Counted from the first letter of the stretch, positions 20,301 to 29,024 are shown. The stretch: 64,000 bases of DNA from Shewanella mangrovi (GCF_000753795.1 NZ_JPEO01000002.1:372001-436000); one strand, 5' to 3'. Notes: generated from the letters alone by a model not told the origin. Program-made: numbers and translations.

Positions 20301-20661
20301 TACCGTCGCTGTAGCAACAACCGAAAGCGTCGATAGCAAAGCTGTAAAAAATGACGCTAAACAAAGCGCCGCTTCAGCGCCGATGGCGAAACCAGCTGCT
20401 GTTACAGTAGCTGAAAAGCCTGTGGCAGCCAAAGTTGATGCGCCTAACCAACAGCCAGTTGCCGAGCCAGTAGCGCCAAAAGCGCCGCGTGCTAGCCGCT
20501 ATCAGGCAATGGTCGCTGCGCAAATGACCAAGCCTGAAGTCGAGCAGCGTGCTCATGTTGAAGTGCCGCAAGGGCATGAATATGCTGGTAACGGTCAAGC
20601 GGCGGCGCCTAAAGCGCACAATGCAAATAGTGCCTCATCTGAAATGGCCAAACCGCAATAA
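17329..20661 (+). CDS. rne: Ribonuclease E
   Basis: 1110 residues. The start [20 protein letters not shown] and the S1 domain (about 35-125) are almost the E. coli sequence. The catalytic RNase H-like/DNase I-like core follows, and the Zn-link CPRC is at 403-406. The C-terminal half is disordered and repetitive (Ala, Glu, Thr, Lys) but retains short microdomains: an amphipathic membrane-anchoring segment at about 559-574 ([18 protein letters not shown]), Arg-rich RNA-binding stretches including [19 protein letters not shown], and a [11 protein letters not shown] segment like the helicase-binding region. It organises the degradosome and performs rRNA, tRNA and mRNA processing. The leader upstream suggests autoregulation. 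Confidence 0.98.
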   Translation: MKRMLINATQSEELRVALVDGQQLYDLDIESPGHEQKKANIYKGKITRVEPSLEAAFVDYGVERHGFLPLKEIAREYFPQGYSFQGRPNIKDVVKEGQEVIVQIDKEERGNKGAALTTFISLAGSYLVLMPNNPRAGGISRRIEGDERTELKEALSELEVPNGMGLIVRTAGVGKASSELQWDLKVLLHHWNAIQEAANSKAAPFLIHQESNVIVRAIRDYLRRDVGEILIDHPRIFEDAKQHVGLVRPDFVERVKFYKAEVPLFTHYQIESQIESAFQREVRLPSGGSIVIDPTEALTSIDINSARATKGGDIEETALNTNLEAADEIARQLRLRDLGGLVVIDFIDMTPVRHQREVENRLRDAVRHDRARVQIGRISRFGLMEMSRQRLRPSLEESAAHICPRCHGQGTIRGTESLALSILRLMEEEAIKENTAQIEAIVPVDVAAFLLNEKRKAIRITEERHDVEVYVIPDPHMTTPDYRVVRHRTDDEIDEASYQRAEKPEAKLYEPRKLERAAAPTPALSGFATPAKTDIEAPAPKAKAPAAKAKPVAKQTDAEPGLLARFFKALSGIFSSEPVEEEKPKSKPQGNRNNSRNRNNERNDRRRKNNRNTNKPASNADNADKPSDESKADSKPANSRRRNQKTDNAKANRNERKAKAADVANEASSDEQQQPQKEVVRERRQRRDMRRKVRIEQDTPANEQATDTANAEAVSAKDAQPAKSDKPRRSRRNDDKRQDKPEVAVAEAAAEAVTTPATPEAAEAINDAAKANQGEQLDLLAAEAATNESTENAESASTEAEATDENGREKREGRRNRRSPRHLRAAGQRRRRETEDNGNEEAVADVAAEQTDANLAATESEVQTQAPAEAVTAEAASEAEAKPAAAPVVADAAVADEVIIEAVAEPTAVEAKVVEYTPANTAAVEVPVTEPTPIVEVANAATAEVVESSDAATTKADTDGAEQIAPTAETTAPVTESTEAPVTESAPEVVDTVAVATTESVDSKAVKNDAKQSAASAPMAKPAAVTVAEKPVAAKVDAPNQQPVAEPVAPKAPRASRYQAMVAAQMTKPEVEQRAHVEVPQGHEYAGNGQAAAPKAHNANSASSEMAKPQ

Positions 20662-20682
20662 GCGCAACCTAAACAGCTGTTT

Positions 20683-20712
20683 AAAAAGCCATGCCTGAGT
20701 GCATGGCTTTTT
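20683..20712 (+). terminator. Terminator after rne
   Basis: A 12-bp stem (AAAAAGCCATGC / GCATGGCTTTTT) with loop CTGAGT, 22 bp beyond the rne stop. Confidence 0.92.
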
Positions 20713-20804
20713 ATTTCGACGCTTTTCACACTTTTTAAACATTCTCTATTCTGTTAGTATGCGCGACCTTATTTGAACCTTAACGCTTGGAAGATGATCA
20801 CTGC

Positions 20805-22358
20805 ATGTTTGAGTTAAATCGCCACAAGACCGCCAGTTTGCGCGCTGATGTGCTATCCGGCCTTACCGTTGCCCTCGCCTTAGTGCCAGAAGCTGTCGCT
20901 TTTGCCTTTGTCGCCCATCTGGCACCTATGGTCGGTTTATATGCCGCATTCATTATGTGTTTTGTCACCGCTGTATTGGGCGGACGCCCAGGGATGATTT
21001 CGGGTGCAACAGGCGCAACTGCGGTGGTGATGGTTGACCTTGTGGATAGTCATGGTTTGAACTATCTATTAGCCGCGGTGGCTCTTGCCGGTGTCTTTCA
21101 ACTGTTGGCCGGGATTTTCCGCCTCGGTAAGTTTATTCGCATCGTGCCAACGCCAGTAATGGTCGGGTTTGTTAACGGCCTGGCGATTGTGATTTTTCTT
21201 GCCCAGTTAGCCCAATTTAAAACCAAAGGGCTCGATGGTGAGATGCACTGGATTGCCAGCAGCGATATTCAGCTTATGCTGGGCTTAGTGCTGCTCACAA
21301 TGGCCATCATTCACTTTCTCCCCAAATTAACCACCGCTGTGCCCTCGTCGTTAGTGGCGATTTTAGTGGTCACCGGATTAGTCGTAGGCTTAGATCTGGA
21401 TACCCGCACTGTTGTGGATTTTCTGCGTAATATGAGCGGTGACGCGAACGCTACAATCGCTGGCACGCTGCCAAGCTTCAGCATGCCTGAGGTGCCGCTA
21501 AACTGGCATACGCTCTACGTTGTGTTGCCCTATGCATTAATCCTTGCGTCGGTCGGCTTGATTGAATCTTTGCTGACACTGACCGTAGTAGATGAGATGA
21601 CCCAAACTCGTGGGCAAGGTAACCGCGAATGTCTCGGTCAGGGCACTGGCAACCTTATCAGTGGATTCTTCGGAGCCATGGGGGGCTGTGCCATGATCGG
21701 TCAATCGATGATCAATATTAACTCTGGCGGTCGTGGCCGTTTGTCGGGCATTACTGCTGCCGTTGCCCTGCTTTGCTTTATTTTGTTTGCGGCTAGTTTT
21801 ATCGAGATGATCCCGCTGGCGGCACTCGTCGGTGTAATGATGATGGTGGTACTTGGTACCTTTGAATGGGCCAGCTTCAAGATGATGCGCAAGGTGCCTA
21901 AGCATGATGCATTCGTGATTATATTGGTCACCATAGTGACGGTATTTACCGATTTGGCGATTGCGGTGTTTACTGGAGTTATCGTTTCGGCCTTAGTGTT
22001 TGCTTGGGAACACGCCAAGCATATCGAAGCGCGTCGTACCGATGACAACGGCAAAACCTTGTATCAATTGAAAGGTCCGCTGTTCTTTGGTTCTACTTCC
22101 TCTTTCTTAGAGCTATTTCACGCCGAAGCAGACAGCGACGAAGTGATTATCGATTTTGGCCGTTCACGGGTTTGTGATCACTCAGCATTGGAAGCAATTG
22201 ATACTCTGGCTGAGCGCTATCTGAAATTAGGTAAGAAGTTGCATCTGCAACACCTTTCTGAAGATTGTAAGAAGTTGCTGACCAAGGCTGGCGATTTGGT
22301 TGAGATTGATATGGTCACTGACCCCACCTATCGTGTCGCTGATGACAAGCTAGCGTAA
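20805..22358 (+). CDS. SulP/SLC26 family anion transporter with STAS domain
   Basis: 517 residues from the ATG at 20805, chosen over an upstream TTG (20787) because GGAAG precedes it at a workable distance and the LRADVLSGLTVALALVPEAVAFA start is the family N-terminus. About ten or more hydrophobic helices cover residues 20-400, with the SulP signatures GLYAAFIMCFVTAVLGGRPGMISGATGA and QGTGNLISGFFGAMGGCAMIGQS. A C-terminal STAS domain (about 430-510) contains VIIDFGRSRVCDHSALEAID. Likely an inner-membrane anion (sulfate or bicarbonate) transporter; the ion is not readable. It stands alone between two terminators. Confidence 0.93.
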   Translation: MFELNRHKTASLRADVLSGLTVALALVPEAVAFAFVAHLAPMVGLYAAFIMCFVTAVLGGRPGMISGATGATAVVMVDLVDSHGLNYLLAAVALAGVFQLLAGIFRLGKFIRIVPTPVMVGFVNGLAIVIFLAQLAQFKTKGLDGEMHWIASSDIQLMLGLVLLTMAIIHFLPKLTTAVPSSLVAILVVTGLVVGLDLDTRTVVDFLRNMSGDANATIAGTLPSFSMPEVPLNWHTLYVVLPYALILASVGLIESLLTLTVVDEMTQTRGQGNRECLGQGTGNLISGFFGAMGGCAMIGQSMININSGGRGRLSGITAAVALLCFILFAASFIEMIPLAALVGVMMMVVLGTFEWASFKMMRKVPKHDAFVIILVTIVTVFTDLAIAVFTGVIVSALVFAWEHAKHIEARRTDDNGKTLYQLKGPLFFGSTSSFLELFHAEADSDEVIIDFGRSRVCDHSALEAIDTLAERYLKLGKKLHLQHLSEDCKKLLTKAGDLVEIDMVTDPTYRVADDKLA

Positions 22359-22381
22359 CCCTTAGTCGTCATTAAGTTGCC

Positions 22382-22408
22382 AAAAGGGAAGCCATTGCTT
22401 CCCTTTTT
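22382..22408 (+). terminator. Terminator after the SulP gene
   Basis: An 11-bp stem (AAAAGGGAAGC / GCTTCCCTTTT) with loop CATT and a following T run, 23 bp after the stop. On the other strand it would also suit the convergent msrBA gene. Confidence 0.9.
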
Positions 22409-22444
22409 CGTGACAGCTATTCAGCTGTTATGTAGTTGCAATGC

Positions 22445-23359
22445 TTAGGTTTTAAGATAACTGCTGAACTTTTCTCTAATCTTCGCCACTTTAGGGTTAA
22501 TCACCACGGCACAATATGGCTGCTGCGGATGTTGCGCAAAATAATCAAGATGCTCATCTTCTGCACGATAAAACGTCTGATAAGCAGCGATTTCGGTGAC
22601 AATCGGGACAGCAAATACCTGTTGTTCCGTGAACTTGTTGATCACGTTATTGGCGATTTCAGCTTGCTCATCGCTATGCACAAAAATAACCGAACGATAT
22701 TGAGTCCCGACATCATTGCCTTGTCTATTAAGCGTAGTGGGATCATGACTGGCAAAGAAGATGGTTAATATCTCTTCGTAACTGATGACCGAACTAATAA
22801 ATTTAAGTTGTACCACTTCAGCATGCCCAGTATCCCCACCGCACACTTGTCGATAGTTTGCAGTACTGGCATCGCCGCCAGCATAACCGGGTAATACTTC
22901 CAATACTCCTTCAATGTCCTTAAATACCGCTTCGGTACACCAGAAACAACCTCCGCCCAAGGTGGCAATATTGTCTTGTTGCGGCGCAGAATCCTCTTCC
23001 AGTGCTTCAAAACTCATTGAGACCGAATTCACGCAATGACGTATATTTTTCTGCGTCAATTGCTCGCCTTCAAAGACATGCCCAAGATGACCGCCGCAGC
23101 TGGCACAGACAATCTCAGTGCGCATCCCGTCGGCATCAGGAACTCGCGTTACCGCACCAGGAATTTCATCATCGAACGCTGGCCAGCCACAATGCGCCAT
23201 AAACTTGTGTTCCGACAAAAATAACGGTGCGCCGCATTTACGGCACAAGTAACGCCCTTTCGCATTGTGATGGTAATACTGGCCGCTAAATGGCCGCTCA
23301 GTACCCTTTTGTTCAATCACGTACTGTTCAAACTCATTTAGAGGTTGCATCGATTTCAT
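22445..23359 (-). CDS. msrBA: Fused methionine sulfoxide reductase MsrB-MsrA
   Basis: 304 residues from the ATG at 23359, which has AGGAG five bases upstream; the frame is open another 38 codons but those residues are not family-like. The N-terminal half is MsrB: zinc-type pairs CRKC and CASC, and catalytic Cys in NIRHCVNSVSM. The C-terminal half is MsrA: catalytic GGGCFWCTEAVFKDIEGV, then YAGGDASTANYRQVCGGDTGHAEVV. The fusion reduces both R- and S-methionine sulfoxide, free or in protein. There is no signal peptide, so it is cytoplasmic. The order B-A is the reverse of the A-B arrangement known in Neisseria PilB. Confidence 0.95.
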   Translation of the reverse strand: MKSMQPLNEFEQYVIEQKGTERPFSGQYYHHNAKGRYLCRKCGAPLFLSEHKFMAHCGWPAFDDEIPGAVTRVPDADGMRTEIVCASCGGHLGHVFEGEQLTQKNIRHCVNSVSMSFEALEEDSAPQQDNIATLGGGCFWCTEAVFKDIEGVLEVLPGYAGGDASTANYRQVCGGDTGHAEVVQLKFISSVISYEEILTIFFASHDPTTLNRQGNDVGTQYRSVIFVHSDEQAEIANNVINKFTEQQVFAVPIVTEIAAYQTFYRAEDEHLDYFAQHPQQPYCAVVINPKVAKIREKFSSYLKT

Positions 23360-23564
23360 GTGCACTCCTGCATTTTCCCTGATAGCCGCTCTAGGTAGAT
23401 TAACGGCACTCGCTGTGATGTAGATCACTTTACGTTGCCGCACAGCGGACATCAAGGTAGACTTGCGCCGCACTCACGCCCCGACTAAACCTTGTACAAC
23501 ACAGTGAAAAGATGGTGTGTTAACGCCACAAAAGTCAGGGCATATTTTAGAGAAGAGTATAACG

Positions 23565-24404
23565 ATGAAACTTGAAACCATTGATTATCAAGCCGCCGAT
23601 GCGCCGCAGCGCTTTGTTGAATCACTGCGTACTACTGGGTTTGGTGTCTTGAGTAACCACCCTATTGCCAAACCGTTAGTTGAACAGATTTACCGCGACT
23701 GGCAAGCCTTCTTTCTATCGGATGACAAGCAACAATTTCAATTTAATCCGGCCACTCAAGATGGCTTCTTTCCCGCCAGTGTTTCCGAAACGGCCAAAGG
23801 CCATACGCTCAAAGATATTAAAGAGTATTTCCACGTCTATCCTTGGGGGCAGATCCCGCCTGCGCTCAAGGACAATATTCTTAAGTACTACCAACTCGCC
23901 AATGAACTCGCTGCACAACTACTCGATTGGGTAGAACAATATTCTCCTGAAGAAGTGGCACAACACTACCGTGAACCGCTATCAAACATGATCAAAGATA
24001 GCCAGAAGACGCTACTGCGCATTCTGCATTATCCGCCGCTCACCGGTAATGAAACACCGGGCGCGATTCGCGCTGCAGCACATGAAGATATCAATCTACT
24101 CACGGTATTGCCCGCAGCTAACGAGCCTGGGCTGCAAGTGAAAGGCCGTGATGGTGAATGGATTGAGGTACCGAGTGATTTTGGTAATCTGATTATCAAC
24201 ATTGGCGATATGTTGCAGGAAGCGTCTAACGGTTATTTCCCATCAACCACCCATCGCGTTATTAATCCGCAAGGTGCTGATATGAGCCGCTCGCGCATCT
24301 CGTTGCCGCTGTTTTTGCATCCTCGGCCGGATGTGGTGCTATCAGATCGCTATACTGCAGATAGCTACTTGATGGAGCGTCTGCGCGAGTTGGGTGTCAT
24401 ATAA
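23565..24404 (+). CDS. 2-oxoglutarate/Fe(II)-dependent dioxygenase, isopenicillin N synthase-like
   Basis: 279 residues from the ATG at 23565 preceded by AGAAGAG; the frame extends 16 codons upstream but without family similarity. It has the DIOX_N-like N-terminus (FVESLRTTGFGVLSNHPI), then the double-stranded beta helix with the Fe ligands H and D in AAHEDINLLTVLPA, the distal His in STTHRVINP and the 2OG-binding Arg in SRSRISLPLFLHP. The family covers many oxidations, and no pathway neighbours point to a substrate. It is divergent from msrBA. Confidence 0.88.
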   Translation: MKLETIDYQAADAPQRFVESLRTTGFGVLSNHPIAKPLVEQIYRDWQAFFLSDDKQQFQFNPATQDGFFPASVSETAKGHTLKDIKEYFHVYPWGQIPPALKDNILKYYQLANELAAQLLDWVEQYSPEEVAQHYREPLSNMIKDSQKTLLRILHYPPLTGNETPGAIRAAAHEDINLLTVLPAANEPGLQVKGRDGEWIEVPSDFGNLIINIGDMLQEASNGYFPSTTHRVINPQGADMSRSRISLPLFLHPRPDVVLSDRYTADSYLMERLRELGVI

Positions 24405-24552
24405 TGCTTTTGCATGGATAACGCCAGCATGACGCGGCGTTATCCACCACGACTCTCTTTGTTTAGGTCATACAGTGCTCAATCACCAGCCGTGATTTTT
24501 ATCGGTGGGAATAGTACAATACGCGCCTTTTTAAATTCAGCAGGATAAAACA

Positions 24553-25494
24553 ATGGCGATTCAATGGTATCCCGGGCATATGCACAAGGCTCGCAAAGAG
24601 ATCGAAAAAGTGATGCCGCAAATCGATCTGGTCATTGAGGTGCTCGACGCGCGTATTCCTTATAGCAGCGAAAATCCGATGGTAGCGCAGCTGCGCGGCG
24701 ACCGGCCTTGTATCAAACTGCTGAATAAATCTGACTTAGCTGATCCTGAAATTACCGCGCGCTGGATTGAATATCTCGAACAAGAGCAAGGTGTTAAAGC
24801 ACAGGCCATTACAACATTGCAGCCCGGAATGGTAAAAAAGCTGCCAGAACTTTGCCGTAAGTTAGTGCCCATCGAAGAAGGCAGTGTAAAAAATATTCGC
24901 ACCATGATTATGGGGATCCCTAACGTCGGTAAATCCACCATCATCAATCTACTGGCCGGACGGGTTATCGCCAAAACCGGTAACGAACCCGCAGTAACCA
25001 AGACGCAACAGCGCATCAATCTAAATAACGGCATTGTGCTGTCTGATACCCCTGGCATTTTGTGGCCTAAAGTCGACAATGAAGCGAGCAGCTATCGCCT
25101 CGCGGTTACTGGCGCCATCAAAGACACCGCGATGGAATACGACGATGTGGCATTGTTTGCCTGTGAGTATTTCCTCAACGCCTATCCCGATGCGATGCAA
25201 GAACGCTTTAACTTAAAAGAACTACCGCAAAGTGATTTCGAACTGTTAGAAGAGATTGGTCGTCGTCGTGGTGCGCTGCGCGCCGGTGGACGCGTAGATC
25301 TACACAAAGCCTCGGAAGCCGTGCTTCACGACTACCGCTCCGGCAAAATTGGCCAGCTATCTCTGGAAACCCCCGAGATGGCGATTGCGGAAAAGATTGA
25401 AGTAGAAAAAATGTTGGCGGAGAAGGCTGCAGAAAAGGCACGACGCAAAGAAGAGATGAAGCTAAAGCACTCAGGGAAACGCCATCAAGGCTAA
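24553..25494 (+). CDS. ylqF: Ribosome biogenesis GTPase YlqF/RbgA
   Basis: 313 residues with a circularly permuted GTPase fold. The start IQWYPGHMHKARKEI is the signature, the G4 motif NKSD comes first (about residue 58), then the P-loop GIPNVGKSTIIN (about 120-131), and the G3 motif DTPGILWPK. The C-terminal helical domain ends in a Lys-rich tail (ARRKEEMKLKHSGKR). RbgA acts in late 50S subunit assembly in Bacillus. The gene is single and followed by a terminator. Confidence 0.94.
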   Translation: MAIQWYPGHMHKARKEIEKVMPQIDLVIEVLDARIPYSSENPMVAQLRGDRPCIKLLNKSDLADPEITARWIEYLEQEQGVKAQAITTLQPGMVKKLPELCRKLVPIEEGSVKNIRTMIMGIPNVGKSTIINLLAGRVIAKTGNEPAVTKTQQRINLNNGIVLSDTPGILWPKVDNEASSYRLAVTGAIKDTAMEYDDVALFACEYFLNAYPDAMQERFNLKELPQSDFELLEEIGRRRGALRAGGRVDLHKASEAVLHDYRSGKIGQLSLETPEMAIAEKIEVEKMLAEKAAEKARRKEEMKLKHSGKRHQG

Positions 25495-25518
25495 CAGTGC
25501 CAATCGGGTAAATCATGC

Positions 25519-25552
25519 GATAAAAAAGGGAGCTAATGCTCCTTTTTTATCG
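25519..25552. terminator. Bidirectional terminator
   Basis: A stem of about 14 bp, GATAAAAAAGG(G)AGC paired with GCTCCTTTTTTATC, loop TAAT and one bulged G. It lies between convergent ylqF and the phosphotyrosine phosphatase gene. Confidence 0.88.
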
Positions 25553-25578
25553 ACCACGCGATTTCATCAGATGTCGAT

Positions 25579-26079
25579 TTATGACGATTGATTGGCTTGT
25601 TGGATCTGGCTAAATAAGCCCGTCATCGCTTTGTCCAACAGATCCAGCACCTGCTCAAATCCATCTTTTCCGCCATAGTAAGGGTCAGGCACTTCACGAA
25701 CTTTACTATCAGCAAACGCCATTATCAGTACCAGCTTATGTTGATATTCCGCTGGGCACCGCGCTTGTAGGTCCGCTAAATTTTGTCTATCTGCCGCTAA
25801 AATAACGTCGAATGTCGCAAAATCCTCATCACGCACTTTGCGTGATGAGATGCCTGAAAAATCAATACCTCGGCGTTCTCCCGCTGCGCGTGCCCGGCGA
25901 TCAGGGCCTTCGCCCTGATGATGTCCAATCGTTCCGGCAGAATCTATCGTCAGCGCCAAACCGAGCTCAGTCGCTTTCGCCCGAGCAACCGCTTCCGCGG
26001 TAGGTGAGCGGCAGATATTCCCTAAACATACAAACAACAGGCGGCTGACCTGTTGCCAATCAATGGTGGATGCAGACAA
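25579..26079 (-). CDS. Low-molecular-weight protein tyrosine phosphatase
   Basis: 166 residues from TTG at 26079, with GGAG eight bases upstream. The phosphate-binding loop is C18-LGNIC-R24 followed by SPTAEAV, and the general-acid Asp is in EVPDPYYGGKDGFEQVLDLL, both diagnostic. It should dephosphorylate phosphotyrosine or small phosphate esters in the cytoplasm. No tyrosine kinase or polysaccharide genes are next to it, so a role in exopolysaccharide control, common for such enzymes, is not supported here. Confidence 0.94.
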   Translation of the reverse strand: MSASTIDWQQVSRLLFVCLGNICRSPTAEAVARAKATELGLALTIDSAGTIGHHQGEGPDRRARAAGERRGIDFSGISSRKVRDEDFATFDVILAADRQNLADLQARCPAEYQHKLVLIMAFADSKVREVPDPYYGGKDGFEQVLDLLDKAMTGLFSQIQQANQSS

Positions 26080-26103
26080 AAATACACTCCATCAGCAGCG
26101 ATG

Positions 26104-26982
26104 CTAATTCGCATCATGACTTAATTCATAATCCAATCTTACGCGAAGGAACCGAGCAAACCTAGGTTTGCCACTAGAAGTAACGCCGTTGTGCGCAAAG
26201 GTAATCCAACTACCAATCGCAGGTGGCGTGCGCCGCTCAGCATCACTAAAGCCTGTCCCAATCTTAAAGCGGACACCCTCCGCCGTTTCCACCAGTAATG
26301 AGCCCATCATGCCGGCGTACTTTCCATTGCCAGGTAACACCGCCAGCACCTTAGCTTCGGCGTCATCCACAGGCTTGAATTTAAATAGGTATGGACTGCG
26401 CCCTGCTACAATCGGCGCATTTCGCTGATGCAATACCAAACCTTCACCACCACGAGTGACAATATCATCTAAACGCTGTTGCAATGCATTCACGTCGGTA
26501 CCACGCGTTTGCGGAATAACACGCAAGTATGGTGTCAGCCGCTCAAACGCCTGAAAATGGTGGTAACGTTGTTCAAAACCTCCCGCCGCTGCTGGCGCGT
26601 CAAACAGCCAATATTGAATTGTGCGCCATGCATCATCATCCGTAAGTCCACGAGCAATAAGCGAGACCTGATCGAAACTGCTATAGCCTCCCCACAGTTC
26701 ACCTTCCAAAGGTTCGTCAGGAAATCCCTTTGTAAACCAATGCGGTGCAGCAATAATCAATCCTGAGCGGCTATAAAGCCGTTCGCCATCCCAGCGCGCC
26801 CGCACGCCATCAAGCTTCTCGCTGACCAGAAAATCTGACGGGGATGATTGCGCTTGCCATACGTTAGCGAGTTCGGGATTGGGTAAGTTGTGCAGTGACG
26901 TCTCATCGGCACTGATTGATGAGGTAGTACACAAAAACGCAGATAAAAGAAGCAAACGAATATAGGGGTTCAACAAAGACAT
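26104..26982 (-). CDS. Secreted ATP-dependent DNA ligase (LigE type)
   Basis: 292 residues. An N-terminal signal peptide (about 1-25, LRLLLLSAFLCTTSSISA) points to the periplasm. The nucleotidyltransferase core shows motif I with the adenylated Lys K56 in SEKLDGVRARWDG, motif III LEGELWGG, motif IV EGLVLH and motif V YLFKFKP. A short OB domain follows (GSLLVETAEGVRFKIGTGF), and no extra DNA-binding domain is present. This is the minimal LigE class found in gammaproteobacteria and Neisseria, proposed to act on DNA outside the cytoplasm, for instance during uptake or in biofilm. Its gene is 24 bp upstream of the phosphatase on the same strand. Confidence 0.93.
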   Translation of the reverse strand: MSLLNPYIRLLLLSAFLCTTSSISADETSLHNLPNPELANVWQAQSSPSDFLVSEKLDGVRARWDGERLYSRSGLIIAAPHWFTKGFPDEPLEGELWGGYSSFDQVSLIARGLTDDDAWRTIQYWLFDAPAAAGGFEQRYHHFQAFERLTPYLRVIPQTRGTDVNALQQRLDDIVTRGGEGLVLHQRNAPIVAGRSPYLFKFKPVDDAEAKVLAVLPGNGKYAGMMGSLLVETAEGVRFKIGTGFSDAERRTPPAIGSWITFAHNGVTSSGKPRFARFLRVRLDYELSHDAN

Positions 26983-27155
26983 CTTTGGCCTCCTTGCCTT
27001 AATGGTTTGTTAAGCAAGTGTAGTTGAAATATGCGCTTTGTTTCGCCCCGCAACGCGGGAAAACCGTTTGAAGACTCAGCTAAGGTGCTATACTGTCGCG
27101 GTTTTTCTGTGCTTAGAATTAAGTAATTAACCTAACAGGAACTGACTAGCTCACC

Positions 27156-27533
27156 ATGAAACCTGCCAATAACCACGGTCTGAAAAGAGTTTTCCGCGCC
27201 ACTGGATTTTCGATGAAAGGGCTAAAATCAGCATGGCAGCATGAAGCTGCATTTCGTCAAGAAACCATTCTGGCATTGTGCATGGTACCGATTGCACTGC
27301 TGGTGCCAGTCACCACAGTTGAGCGCCTGCTGATGATCCTCACGGTGTTTATTGTGTTGATTGTCGAGCTGTTAAACTCTGCAGTAGAAGCTGTGGTTGA
27401 TCGCGTCGGCGATGAAATCCATCCGCTGAGCGGCCGTGCAAAAGATATTGCATCTGCCGCAGTGTTTATCAGTCTGTTCCTCTGCGGCATTACCTGGGTG
27501 ACCGTGTTATGGCCGTTATTTACCGGCGCATAA
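27156..27533 (+). CDS. dgkA: Diacylglycerol kinase
   Basis: 125 residues. An N-terminal amphipathic part (GFSMKGLKSAWQHEAAFRQE) precedes three membrane helices. The family signature VELLNSAVEAVVDRVGDEIHPLSGRAKDIASAAVF holds the catalytic Glu and Asn residues. It recycles diacylglycerol produced by membrane-derived glycan or lipopolysaccharide modification to phosphatidate in the inner membrane. Its stop lies one base from the stop of convergent hdfR. Confidence 0.95.
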   Translation: MKPANNHGLKRVFRATGFSMKGLKSAWQHEAAFRQETILALCMVPIALLVPVTTVERLLMILTVFIVLIVELLNSAVEAVVDRVGDEIHPLSGRAKDIASAAVFISLFLCGITWVTVLWPLFTGA

Positions 27534-27534
27534 A

Positions 27535-28380
27535 CTAGACACCCCGACGTAAGAACTCCACCGCGCGCTCTATTTCCGTCAGGCGTTCATTGTTCGCCAG
27601 ATAGGAGATATAAACATTACGGCTTATTGTCGGGGCATTACCCACCCAATGTAGTGCGCCCCGCTCTATTTCTGCTTGCACCATATTCTGTGGCAAAAAA
27701 GCTGAGCCACCATTATTCAATAAAAAATCCAGCGCAATGCGCGCCGAGCCCGTGTGCAAAATCGGCAGCGGTAATGCAGCAAAGTCACGGGCATGTTGAA
27801 TATTGAAGGCTGTTCCCCAATCCACTTTAATGTATTGTCGCGAGCGCAACTCATCCACGTTAGCGGCAGGCTCACTGCTGACCAGCGATAACACCACTTC
27901 ACCAATCTGCAGCAATTCGAACTCTTCCAGCTTAGGCGGATCAAAGGAGATGGCGATATCGAGCGTACGCTCCATCAACTGCCGCGTCATCACAGATTGG
28001 GTCAAGACTTCAGTACGCAACGAGATACCAGCCATGCCGCGATGCAGCTTTTGCAAAAACTCCTGCAAAAAGGCGTCCCACAAATTAGGTGCAGCACCAA
28101 TGGCCAGCTGCACCGACTGATGCTGGCTCAAGGAGACATCTTGCTTGGCACGCTCCCAGGCCATCAACACGGCCTCTGCATGAACCAACATTCGTTCACC
28201 GGCAGGTGTCGGCTGAATGTTGTTGCGTTGACGCTCAAACAACTCAACGCCCAAAATAGTCTCTAACTGTTTGACGCGAAACGATACTGCGCTGCGCGTT
28301 AGAAACAGATTGTCGGCCGCCTTACCAAAATGGCGGGTATGAGAAACTTCCAGAAAGGTTTTTAGTAGATCCGTATCCAT
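27535..28380 (-). CDS. hdfR: LysR-family regulator HdfR
   Basis: 281 residues from the ATG at 28380; the frame is open another 41 codons upstream but MDTDLLKTFLEVSHTRHFGKAA matches the E. coli HdfR start. The winged helix is at 1-60 (TRSAVSFRVKQLETILGVELF) and the substrate-binding domain follows. E. coli HdfR represses flhDC. The divergent maoP neighbour is the same as in E. coli, which supports orthology. Its targets here are unknown. Confidence 0.92.
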   Translation of the reverse strand: MDTDLLKTFLEVSHTRHFGKAADNLFLTRSAVSFRVKQLETILGVELFERQRNNIQPTPAGERMLVHAEAVLMAWERAKQDVSLSQHQSVQLAIGAAPNLWDAFLQEFLQKLHRGMAGISLRTEVLTQSVMTRQLMERTLDIAISFDPPKLEEFELLQIGEVVLSLVSSEPAANVDELRSRQYIKVDWGTAFNIQHARDFAALPLPILHTGSARIALDFLLNNGGSAFLPQNMVQAEIERGALHWVGNAPTISRNVYISYLANNERLTEIERAVEFLRRGV

Positions 28381-28492
28381 AAAAAATATTTCAACGTGCA
28401 GGCAAAATTTTTTTGATTTATTTACGCATAATACTAGCCAATACTCTGCTTGCAAATCATCGGTTAAGGTAAATTTTGCAAGGATTGAGACT
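28381..28492. promoter_or_regulatory. hdfR-maoP divergent promoter region with long-spaced inverted repeat
   Basis: The 112-bp gap contains GCAAAATTT (28402-28410) and its exact reverse complement AAATTTTGC (28471-28479), 60 bp apart and each near one of the divergent starts. This could be a paired operator for HdfR, or overlap the maoS-type site that works with MaoP in E. coli. I cannot decide between these from the sequence. Confidence 0.45.
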
Positions 28493-28942
28493 ATGTTAAG
28501 CACAACTTCTACATCATTACCCCATGCAGTTTTGGTGAATGCAGAAACTGCGACTAGTTTTTCATCTGATCGTCGTTTTTACGACGACGCTAACTTTCCG
28601 CGCGGCTTCAAGCGCTCAGGCGATTTTACGCATAAAGAAGCTGAGTTGTTAGAAACCTATGGTGTGGCTATGCGCGCTCTAGCCAGCGGCAGTCGCAGCG
28701 CAATCAATGAAGAGGAACAGCACTTTATTGATGCTGCTAAAGGCCACACCGCTCCGACAAGCACCTTGGAGAAGCTATGGCAGAAGTATTTAAAACTGTC
28801 CATGGGTAAACCTTTTTATGCGGTTGTCGGCACCACATTGATGAAAGCCAGCAGCCGCAGTGAGTCCTCAGTCGACACGATTGAAGCCGATATAGAACTC
28901 GCTGAAGACAGTGATGAAACCATCGTTGAGGATGTTGAATAA
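28493..28942 (+). CDS. maoP: MaoP (DUF413) macrodomain Ori organisation protein
   Basis: 149 residues. The core (about residues 22-90) with FYDDANFPRGFKRSGDFTHKEAELLETYG matches the DUF413/MaoP family, and LEKLWQKYLKL follows. Compared with E. coli MaoP (about 112 residues) it has a Ser/Thr-rich N-terminal extension of about 20 residues and an acidic tail (EADIELAEDSDETIVEDVE). MaoP with its cis site maoS constrains long-range contacts of the Ori macrodomain. The divergent partner hdfR is conserved. Confidence 0.92.
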   Translation: MLSTTSTSLPHAVLVNAETATSFSSDRRFYDDANFPRGFKRSGDFTHKEAELLETYGVAMRALASGSRSAINEEEQHFIDAAKGHTAPTSTLEKLWQKYLKLSMGKPFYAVVGTTLMKASSRSESSVDTIEADIELAEDSDETIVEDVE

Positions 28943-28967
28943 CGCCCTAACGCACGTTAATGAATCT

Positions 28968-28996
28968 AAAAAAGGAGACCTATAGTCTCCTTTTTT
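28968..28996. terminator. Terminator between maoP and the M28 peptidase gene
   Basis: A perfect 12-bp stem (AAAAAAGGAGAC / GTCTCCTTTTTT) with loop CTATA, usable in both directions between convergent genes. Confidence 0.92.
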
Positions 28997-29024
28997 GTGA
29001 CTTACTGCCGTTTATCGATGTCGA

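Noticed and set aside
19054..20432. Open frames on the opposite strand of rne
   Set aside because: They are mirrors of the Ala/Arg-rich rne coding sequence with no start-site support and no recognisable protein features.
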